Assembly: GCA_947595415.1 (NCBI GenBank)
Contig: CANQER010000074.1
Location: 1-5,450 of the forward strand
From: an uncultured Bacilli bacterium
GTDB taxonomy: Bacteria > Bacillota_I > Bacilli_A > RF39 > UBA660
Direction: 5' to 3'
DNA: 5,450 nt
Part shown: positions 1 to 4,824 of the stretch, piece after piece
Layout: every line of letters starts with the position of its first letter
Position numbering within the stretch: position 1 is the stretch's first letter
The notes under the pieces: generated by a model
Told to the model about the DNA's origin: nothing
The model's input: only the letters and a program-made list of their open reading frames with translations
Database searches by the model: none
Program-made: the position numbers and the translations under genes

Positions 1-6
1 GAGGAT

Positions 7-1245
7 ATGAAAAAAGTAGGTTTAGTATTATTAATTATTTTTTCGTTTTTTATCCTTAGTTGTAAAACAAAAGCATTAACGATCGAATCTAAAAATGCAG
101 TTTTATACAATTTAGATAGTGGAGAAATACTTTACGAAAAAAACAAAAATGAACAAGTATCAATAGCTAGTTTAACTAAAATAATGACAACTATAGTAGC
201 TATTGAAAATATAGATGATATTAATAAAAAAGTAACTTTAACCCCAGATATGTTTACTAATCTAGTAAAAGAACAAGCTTCAGTTGCAGGGTTTCAAATA
301 GGTGAAGTAGTAACCTATAAAGATTTACTTTATGGAGCTATTCTTCCATCAGGAGCAGATGCTACTAAAGCTTTAGCTATAAGTCTTACTGGTAGTGAAG
401 ATAACTTTGTAAAACTAATGAACAAAAAAGCTAAAAAACTAAAACTAAAAAACACTTTATTTCAAAATACTTCAGGATTAGATACTTATAATCAATATTC
501 TTCTGTTAATGATGTAGCTAAAACCTTAATGTATGCTTTAAAAAACAAAACGTTTAAAAAAATATACACTTCTAAAAGGTATAAAACATCTAATGGAAGA
601 CTAAAACTAACTAGTACTTTTAGTGATTACTTAGAAAAACTTGATATAGATTTAGATTACATAAAAGGAGCTAAAACAGGTTTTACAGATGATGCTGGGT
701 ATTGTTTATCAACAATCGCTAGTAAAGACAAAATGAATTTTTTACTTGTACTTGCTAATGCTCCAGTAAAATCAAACCATAATATACCTCTTCATATATT
801 TGATACTAAAAAAGTATATGATTACTATTTTGATAAGTATGGTTATCATAATCTAGTAGATAAAAATGATCTTTTAATATCCCTTAATGTAGTAGATGCT
901 AAAGAAGATACATATCCAGTTTATGCGAAACAAGATATTTCAACATTTTACGATAATTCCTTTGATGAAGACAATGTTAAAATCGTATATGATGGAATAA
1001 ATGTTATTGATAAAGACATATCAAAAGGGGATCACTTAGGAACTTTAAATATCTTGTATGGTAATAAAATAGTTGATACCCTAGATATTTTTATGAATAA
1101 AGATATTCATTTTAATAAAGAAGAATTATCTAAAACACCTTTAGTTTTAACATTTTTGATTCTTATGACTGTATTACTTATTTTTGGATTTTTTAAACTT
1201 TTATATCCCAAAGAAAAAGGAATATTTCACAAAAGCAACTTTTAA
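7..1245 (+). CDS. Serine-type D-alanyl-D-alanine carboxypeptidase (PBP5/DacF-like, peptidase S11)
   Basis: This enzyme should remove the terminal D-Ala from peptidoglycan pentapeptides outside the membrane, which controls cross-linking. The 412-residue protein starts with a hydrophobic export signal (residues 4-18) followed by Cys19 in an imperfect lipobox (I-L-S-C). The penicillin-binding domain carries S55-L-T-K58 (nucleophile and base) and K223-T-G225. The second active-site motif, normally S-x-N, reads S115-G-A117-D, so Asn is replaced by Ala. Residues about 285-370 resemble the beta-rich C-terminal domain of PBP5. A true transmembrane segment (about 379-400) and a basic tail follow, rather than the usual amphipathic helix. 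Only GAGG of the SD (bases 1-4) is in the window, unusually close to the ATG; the start is supported by the signal sequence. The stop overlaps the convergent vanY-like gene by 4 bases. The family is secure; whether it is the sporulation enzyme DacF or the vegetative DacA cannot be decided. Confidence 0.93.
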   Translation: MKKVGLVLLIIFSFFILSCKTKALTIESKNAVLYNLDSGEILYEKNKNEQVSIASLTKIMTTIVAIENIDDINKKVTLTPDMFTNLVKEQASVAGFQIGEVVTYKDLLYGAILPSGADATKALAISLTGSEDNFVKLMNKKAKKLKLKNTLFQNTSGLDTYNQYSSVNDVAKTLMYALKNKTFKKIYTSKRYKTSNGRLKLTSTFSDYLEKLDIDLDYIKGAKTGFTDDAGYCLSTIASKDKMNFLLVLANAPVKSNHNIPLHIFDTKKVYDYYFDKYGYHNLVDKNDLLISLNVVDAKEDTYPVYAKQDISTFYDNSFDEDNVKIVYDGINVIDKDISKGDHLGTLNILYGNKIVDTLDIFMNKDIHFNKEELSKTPLVLTFLILMTVLLIFGFFKLLYPKEKGIFHKSNF

Positions 1246-1254
1246 GTTGTTTTT
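1231..1254. terminator. Bidirectional intrinsic terminator shared by the convergent carboxypeptidase genes
   Basis: The stem CAACT (1236-1240) pairs with AGTTG (1245-1249) around a 4-base loop. It is extended by a G.T pair and four A-T pairs (1231-1235 with 1250-1254). The A-run on the left and T-run on the right give a U-tract in both directions. The stop codons of both convergent genes (1243-1245 on +, 1242-1244 on -) lie in the loop and top of the stem, so the terminator is partly coding for both proteins. Confidence 0.8.
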
Positions 1255-1898
1255 AAATACTCCTCTAAAGTTAAATTACCCTCATATATCATTTTAGCAT
1301 GTTTAACTCCTACATAACGATAGTGCCATGGTTCATATTTAAAACCAGTTATTTTTTCTTTACCCTTAGGATATCTTAAAATAAAACCATATAAATGAGC
1401 ATTATCTTTCATCCAATTAAATTCATTACTTTTTTCAAATAAATCATAATCATTATTAGACCCCATAACATCAATCGCAAGTCCAGTTTGATGTTCAGAA
1501 TGACCTGGTCTAGCTGAGGCACGATCTGCATAACTTTGACCTTTTTCTTTTACATATTCATTATATAAAGATTTTTGGTAATTATAATCTCTATAAGCTG
1601 ATACTCCTATAATATAATAACCTAGTAATCTAGCATCTTGACTTAGATTTTCAAAAGCCATTTTGGCTTCTTTTTGTAGGTATTTATCATTATTAGAGTA
1701 TTTATTATCTATCAAAACTAAATTTTTAGGAATATAATTATCTGGTAATTTGTTGTTTTTATTTACAAGTACTAATAAATCATCTGGATTTTCAATCGTC
1801 TTTATATTTTCATAAAAATCATTTTTAAAAAAATCAATATCTTTAGTAAAGAAAATAGCAATTAAAATAAAAAGAATAATATAAATAGCTTTTTTCAT
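1242..1898 (-). CDS. VanY-like D,D-carboxypeptidase, short form (peptidase M15B)
   Basis: This is a zinc metallo-carboxypeptidase expected to cleave the terminal D-Ala of peptidoglycan stem peptides. The 218-residue protein has an N-terminal membrane/signal segment (about 4-18) and then one VanY domain. The zinc and catalytic residues are visible: the S128-A-R-P-G-H-S-E-H136 block, D143 (HxxxxxxD), and E189-P-W-H192 with the E as catalytic base. The start at 1898 is preceded by GGTGATG (1901-1907 on the minus strand). The protein is a clear paralogue of the gene just upstream on the same strand but lacks its extra N-terminal region of about 100 residues. That upstream gene has its own terminator, so this one needs read-through or a weak promoter of its own. 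The family is certain; the exact substrate (carboxypeptidase or dipeptidase) is inferred. No vancomycin-resistance partners are present. Confidence 0.92.
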   Translation of the reverse strand: MKKAIYIILFILIAIFFTKDIDFFKNDFYENIKTIENPDDLLVLVNKNNKLPDNYIPKNLVLIDNKYSNNDKYLQKEAKMAFENLSQDARLLGYYIIGVSAYRDYNYQKSLYNEYVKEKGQSYADRASARPGHSEHQTGLAIDVMGSNNDYDLFEKSNEFNWMKDNAHLYGFILRYPKGKEKITGFKYEPWHYRYVGVKHAKMIYEGNLTLEEYLKTT

Positions 1899-1912
1899 AT
1901 CATCACCACTAT

Positions 1913-1918
1913 ATTATA
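1913..1918 (-). promoter_or_regulatory. Possible -10 box for the short vanY-like gene
   Basis: TATAAT on the minus strand lies 5 bases before the SD GGTGAT, the same layout as the better promoters of the neighbouring vanY-like gene and thiI. No good -35 exists at 16-18 bases; the region there is the stem of the preceding terminator. In AT-rich DNA this match could be chance. Confidence 0.3.
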
Positions 1919-1922
1919 TTCT

Positions 1923-1952
1923 AAAAAAAAAGATTAAACACTTTGTTTAATC
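1923..1952 (-). terminator. Intrinsic terminator of the long vanY-like gene
   Basis: Read on the minus strand, a perfect 8-bp stem (GATTAAAC / GTTTAATC, 1945-1952 with 1932-1939) with a 5-base loop is followed by nine T (1931-1923). The stop codon TAA of the long vanY-like gene lies inside the first arm, so the hairpin encodes the last Asp codon and the stop. Confidence 0.9.
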
Positions 1953-2918
1953 AATAAAATAAGCATAATATTCTTCTAAGGTAAGACCTAGTTTTTTTAT
2001 TTTTTTCGCATGTTCAACTCCTACATAACGATAGTGCCATGGTTCATAAATATAACCTGTTATATCTTCTTTATCTTTAGGAAATCTTAAAATAAATCCA
2101 TATTTGTAAGCATTTTCTTGAAGCCAAGCATATTCTTTGGTATATTCAAAATTGGTAAAATTATCAAAGTCAAAGGCAAGTCCTGTTTGATGTTCAGATT
2201 GACCTGGTCTAGCTGAATATGTATCAGCAGATTTTATGCCATCATTATTTTTATAACGATTATAAAGAGTTGTTTGAAGTTGATAATCACGAAAAGCACA
2301 ATTTAGATAAAAATGTAATCCTTCACTTTCTGCAGCTTCATACATTTTTAAGTAAGCATCATAAGCTTCTTTTCTAAGAGGTGAATAATTACCATATTTA
2401 GAATCTAAGGTAACTAAATCACTTGGATTATATCCATCAGTTAGTTTGTAGTATTTGTTTACTAAAACAAGGTTTCCTTTATCTAAATTAGCATCTTTAA
2501 CATGCGTATAATATTCATAATCTCTATTAGCGTTTACCATAGTTACTACTTTATCTAAACTTAAGTTAGACTTATGATAGTAATTTATATATCTTTTTAG
2601 ACGTTTTAAAATAAAATATTTTTGGTTAATTAAATCTTTCATAATAGGATCATAACTAACTTTTATTTTATCAATTCCAGCATTTACTAAACTAACTATT
2701 TCTTCCTTTGAAACATCACTATTTTCTTTGTAGTAATTTTCATAACGTAAATCATAATCTTTATTATAGTTTTCAATATTAGAAAAATTACTAGTGTTTT
2801 TAATTGGTAGATTAGGTATTTTTTTATCTTTTAAAGCAATAGGAAAACTTAAAAGAACAATAATTAATATAAATATAACCAATCTATGTTTATGATTTTT
2901 TTTTCTTTTTTTTGCCAT
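1947..2918 (-). CDS. VanY-like D,D-carboxypeptidase, long form (peptidase M15B)
   Basis: A second zinc D,D-carboxypeptidase, 323 residues long. It has a very basic N-terminus (residues 2-12, mostly K/R/H) and a transmembrane or uncleaved signal segment (about 13-30), so the catalytic part is extracytoplasmic. Residues about 50-145 form the N-terminal region often seen in Bacillota VanY proteins, with two similar pieces (around 73-90 and 121-140, each with a hydrophobic-V-N-A motif). The VanY domain carries S235-A-R-P-G-Q-S-E-H243, D250, and E292-P-W-H295, so all zinc and catalytic residues are intact. The start at 2918 has the SD AGGTGAT (2922-2928) and a good sigma-A-like promoter. It lies divergent from thiI and upstream of its shorter paralogue. 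Two blocks of near-identical DNA shared with that paralogue suggest duplication or gene conversion. Confidence 0.92.
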   Translation of the reverse strand: MAKKRKKNHKHRLVIFILIIVLLSFPIALKDKKIPNLPIKNTSNFSNIENYNKDYDLRYENYYKENSDVSKEEIVSLVNAGIDKIKVSYDPIMKDLINQKYFILKRLKRYINYYHKSNLSLDKVVTMVNANRDYEYYTHVKDANLDKGNLVLVNKYYKLTDGYNPSDLVTLDSKYGNYSPLRKEAYDAYLKMYEAAESEGLHFYLNCAFRDYQLQTTLYNRYKNNDGIKSADTYSARPGQSEHQTGLAFDFDNFTNFEYTKEYAWLQENAYKYGFILRFPKDKEDITGYIYEPWHYRYVGVEHAKKIKKLGLTLEEYYAYFID

Positions 2919-2933
2919 AGTATCACCTAATTA

Positions 2934-2962
2934 ATTATACCTTTAAATTTAATTTTTGCCAA
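2934..2962 (-). promoter_or_regulatory. Sigma-A-type promoter of the long vanY-like gene
   Basis: Read on the minus strand: -35 TTGGCA (2962-2957), a 17-base spacer, and -10 TATAAT (2939-2934). The start site is predicted near 2927, inside the SD AGGTGAT (2928-2922), giving a leader of only about 9 bases. Confidence 0.7.
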
Positions 2963-2977
2963 TAGGTACTTTATAAA

Positions 2978-3006
2978 TTGCATTAAGTTAAATTTTATAT
3001 TATAAT
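2978..3006 (+). promoter_or_regulatory. Sigma-A-type promoter of thiI
   Basis: The -35 TTGCAT (2978-2983), a 17-base spacer and a perfect -10 TATAAT (3001-3006) precede thiI. The predicted start site is near 3013, at the first base of the SD AGGTGAT (3013-3019), so the leader is about 10 bases. The -35 is weak (three of six consensus positions). It lies back-to-back with the divergent vanY promoter, with 15 bases between the two -35 boxes. Confidence 0.6.
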
Positions 3007-3022
3007 TACTTAAGGTGATATT

Positions 3023-4198
3023 ATGAAGAACTTAATACTTATAAAATATGGTGAACTAACAACTAAAAAAAATAATCGTAATGTTTTTATAAATAAATTA
3101 GAAAATAATATTAAACAAATTTTAAAAGATTATGATATTAAAATTATTAAAAATCGTGTTCGTATGTATATTGAATGTAAAGATATAGATGTACAAAATA
3201 TTGTTTTAAAACTTCAAAATGTTTTTGGAATCCATAGTATAGTTATATGTGAAAGAGTAAATACTAATATTGATGATATTAAAAGTAAGGTTTTAGATAT
3301 TATTAAACAAATAGATTTTAAAACTTTTAAAGTTGATACTAATAGAGCTAATAAAAATTTTCCTATTAAAAGTATGGATTTTAATAGTATTATTGGTTCT
3401 TTAGTTTTAAAAAATAAAGATGTCAAGGTAGATGTTCATAATCCTGATATTGTTTTAAAAATTGAAATAAGAGAAGATTATACTTATTTATACCATCAGG
3501 AGTATTTAGGATCTAATGGATATCCAGTTGGAATTCAAGGAAAGGGTTTACTTTTACTTAGTGGAGGAATAGATAGTCCAGTAGCTGGTTATTTAAGTTT
3601 AAAACGAGGAATTGATTTAGAATGTATGTATTTTGAATCACCACCTCATACTAGTGTTCAAGCTTTAAACAAAGTTTTAAAATTAACTGATATTATTAAT
3701 AATTATTCTGGTAATATTAAATTACATGTTATACCATTTACTAAAATTCAAGAAACTATTTATCAAAATGTATCAGATAATTATATGATAACCATTTTAA
3801 GAAGAATGATGTATAGAATAGCTGAAAAATTTTGTGCAAAAAATGGTATTAAAGTAATTATTAATGGTGAAAGTGTAGGACAAGTAGCTAGTCAAACTTT
3901 AGACAGTATGAATGTTATTAATAATGTAGTAAATATTCCTGTCTTAAGACCTTTAGTATGTATGGATAAATCAGAGATAATAGATCTTTCTAATAAAATA
4001 GGAACATATGAAACAAGTATTCTTCCTTATGAAGATTGTTGTACAATATTTGTTCCTAAACATCCAGTAATTCATCCAACTATAGTAAAAGCAGAATACG
4101 AAGAAAGCCTTTTTGAATTTGATAGTTTAATTGATGAAGCTATTAATAATGTTAAAACATATACTGTATTTAAAGAAGATTTTACTGATATACTGTAG
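3023..4198 (+). CDS. thiI: tRNA sulfurtransferase ThiI (4-thiouridine synthesis), form without rhodanese domain
   Basis: ThiI activates uridine 8 of tRNA with ATP and inserts sulfur received from a cysteine desulfurase; in some bacteria it also serves thiazole synthesis. The 391-residue protein begins with the usual L-I-K-Y-G-E-L-T block (5-13), followed by a ferredoxin-like/THUMP region (to about 165). The PP-loop ATPase motif S180-G-G-I-D-S-P186 is intact. Further conserved blocks are G282-E-S-V-G-Q-V-A-S-Q-T and E337-D-C-C-T-I-F-V-P-K-H-P, whose cysteines include the position used in sulfur transfer. There is no C-terminal rhodanese domain, as in Bacillus-type ThiI (about 400 residues), which depends on a dedicated desulfurase such as NifZ. 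No desulfurase gene is in the window. The start is supported by family alignment, the SD and the promoter. No terminator is visible after the TAG stop. Confidence 0.96.
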   Translation: MKNLILIKYGELTTKKNNRNVFINKLENNIKQILKDYDIKIIKNRVRMYIECKDIDVQNIVLKLQNVFGIHSIVICERVNTNIDDIKSKVLDIIKQIDFKTFKVDTNRANKNFPIKSMDFNSIIGSLVLKNKDVKVDVHNPDIVLKIEIREDYTYLYHQEYLGSNGYPVGIQGKGLLLLSGGIDSPVAGYLSLKRGIDLECMYFESPPHTSVQALNKVLKLTDIINNYSGNIKLHVIPFTKIQETIYQNVSDNYMITILRRMMYRIAEKFCAKNGIKVIINGESVGQVASQTLDSMNVINNVVNIPVLRPLVCMDKSEIIDLSNKIGTYETSILPYEDCCTIFVPKHPVIHPTIVKAEYEESLFEFDSLIDEAINNVKTYTVFKEDFTDIL

Positions 4199-4223
4199 TC
4201 CAAAAATTACCATTATAAAAAAT

Positions 4224-4252
4224 GTATGATTTCACTTTATGTGCACATTCTA
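4224..4252 (+). promoter_or_regulatory. Sigma-G-type promoter of the first SASP gene
   Basis: GTATG (4224-4228) fits the sigma-G -35 pattern GHATR, and CATTCTA (4246-4252) fits the -10 pattern CATNNTA, with 17 bases between them. This is the expected regulator for SASP genes, which are expressed in the forespore. The start site would be near 4259-4260, just before the SD. Confidence 0.7.
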
Positions 4253-4272
4253 ATAGTGTACAGGAGGTGAAA
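4230..4272 (+). promoter_or_regulatory. Potential SD-sequestering hairpin in thiI read-through RNA
   Basis: The outer stem UUUCAC (4230-4235) pairs with GUGAAA (4267-4272). U4236.G4266, U4237-A4265 and U4238.G4264 can continue it. After one A/G mismatch, the inner stem UGUGCAC (4240-4246) pairs with GUGUACA (4256-4262), with one G.U pair and a 9-base loop. The right arm contains the entire SD AGGAGGTGA (4262-4270). The left arm lies upstream of the predicted sigma-G start, so it would be absent from the sporulation transcript. The pairing is read directly; the function is inferred. Confidence 0.45.
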
Positions 4273-4274
4273 CA

Positions 4275-4484
4275 ATGAATAATAATAAAGCAACTAGTAG
4301 ATTAGTAGTTCCAGGAGCTAAACAAGCTATTGAACAAATGAAATATGAAATAGCTACTGAATTAGGTGTTAAAATGGGTCCTGATGCTACTAGCCGTGCT
4401 AATGGTTCTGTAGGTGGAGAAATCACAAGAAGATTAGTACAAATGGGAGAACAACAATTAGGCGGTTCTAACTACTCAAAATAA
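4275..4484 (+). CDS. Alpha/beta-type small acid-soluble spore protein
   Basis: SASPs of this type coat and protect DNA in the dormant forespore and are degraded at germination by the protease GPR. The 69-residue protein matches the family along its whole length: L10-V-V-P-G-A-K-Q-A-I, then K23-Y-E-I-A with the GPR cleavage site expected between E25 and I26. Next come T39[11 protein letters not shown] and R-L-V-x-M-G near the C-terminus. It is close to Bacillus SspA-type proteins in length and motif order. The very strong SD AGGAGGTGA (4262-4270) sits 4 bases before the ATG, and a sigma-G-type promoter lies just upstream. It is followed by its own terminator and by a paralogue on the same strand. 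Confidence 0.96.
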   Translation: MNNNKATSRLVVPGAKQAIEQMKYEIATELGVKMGPDATSRANGSVGGEITRRLVQMGEQQLGGSNYSK

Positions 4485-4492
4485 TAGAAATG

Positions 4493-4516
4493 GACAGGTA
4501 TCAACTGTCTTTTTTT
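4493..4516 (+). terminator. Intrinsic terminator of the first SASP gene
   Basis: The stem GACAG (4493-4497) pairs with CTGTC (4505-4509) around a 7-base loop and is followed by seven T (4510-4516). It lies 8 bases after the stop codon and separates the two SASP genes into independent transcripts. Confidence 0.85.
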
Positions 4517-4521
4517 AGTAG

Positions 4522-4550
4522 TCATAATAAATAGTATTAAGGGAATAATA
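4522..4550 (+). promoter_or_regulatory. Possible sigma-G-type promoter of the second SASP gene
   Basis: TCATA (4522-4526) matches GHATR at four of five positions, and AATAATA (4544-4550) matches CATNNTA except for the leading C. The spacer is 17 bases, the same as for the first SASP gene. The start site would be near 4557, at the SD. The match is weaker than for the first gene and lies in AT-rich DNA, but a separate promoter is expected because a terminator precedes it. Confidence 0.4.
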
Positions 4551-4568
4551 ATATTAGGTGGTGATGTT

Positions 4569-4763
4569 ATGAATTCTAAATTAGTAGTACCAGGTTCTAA
4601 ACAAGCCATTGAAAATTTAAAATACGAAATAGCTCGTGAACTTGGGATAAACTTAGGGGCAGATACTACTTCAAGATTAAATGGTACTGTTGGTGGAGAA
4701 ATGACTAAAAGATTAGTAGAATTAGGTAAAAAATACTATGAAAATACTAAAAGCGACTTTTAA
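4569..4763 (+). CDS. Alpha/beta-type small acid-soluble spore protein, paralogue
   Basis: A second DNA-protecting spore protein, 64 residues long and clearly paralogous to the one upstream. The shared blocks include L5-V-V-P-G-S-K-Q-A-I-E and K18-Y-E-I-A, with the expected GPR cut between E20 and I21. T-S-R-L-N-G-T-V-G-G-E (about 34-44) and R48-L-V-E-L-G complete them. The N-terminus is shorter by about five residues. The C-terminal tail differs: instead of the Gly-rich end typical of the family it runs K-Y-Y-E-N-T-K-S-D-F, and its last four codons form part of a terminator hairpin. The SD AGGTGGTGAT (4556-4565) supports the start. Confidence 0.95.
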   Translation: MNSKLVVPGSKQAIENLKYEIARELGINLGADTTSRLNGTVGGEMTKRLVELGKKYYENTKSDF

Positions 4764-4772
4764 TGTCGTTTT
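4749..4772 (+). terminator. Intrinsic terminator overlapping the end of the second SASP gene
   Basis: The stem CGAC (4754-4757) pairs with GTCG (4765-4768) and is extended by one G.T and three A-T pairs (4750-4753 with 4769-4772). The loop is 7 bases and contains the stop codon (4761-4763). The T-rich tail continues to about 4777. The left arm encodes the C-terminal Lys-Ser-Asp. It closely resembles the terminator at 1231-1254. Confidence 0.75.
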
Positions 4773-4775
4773 ATT

Positions 4776-4803
4776 TTGCTAATTTTTTTAAAAATGGTAT
4801 AAT
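4776..4803 (+). promoter_or_regulatory. Sigma-A-type promoter (extended -10) of the U32 family gene
   Basis: The -35 TTGCTA (4776-4781), a 16-base spacer and -10 TATAAT (4798-4803) are preceded by TGG, which is an extended -10 (TGn). The start site is predicted near 4810, about 15 bases before the ATG. The -35 overlaps the T-rich tail of the preceding terminator. Confidence 0.6.
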
Positions 4804-4824
4804 AATAAAGATTTGAGGTGAACT

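Noticed and set aside
1899..1946. The two vanY-like genes as a single operon
   Set aside because: A strong terminator (8-bp stem, nine T) separates them. Partial read-through is possible but cannot be judged from sequence.
1242..2918. Vancomycin-resistance cluster, because of two VanY-like genes
   Set aside because: No VanH, VanA/B-type ligase, VanX or VanRS two-component genes are visible; VanY-like domains are widespread in Bacillota wall metabolism.
2919..3022. Riboswitch (for example TPP, prompted by thiI)
   Set aside because: The predicted leader is only about 10 bases and the whole spacer is 104 bases occupied by two promoters; no aptamer-like sequence is seen.
3214..3426. 70-codon open frame on the minus strand
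   Set aside because: It lies wholly within thiI on the opposite strand, has no SD and is a low-complexity hydrophobic translation of AT-rich antisense codons; it is a shadow frame.
4199..4274. Rho-independent terminator after thiI
   Set aside because: The only strong hairpin here (4230-4272) is not followed by a U-tract; it runs into the SD and start of the SASP gene.
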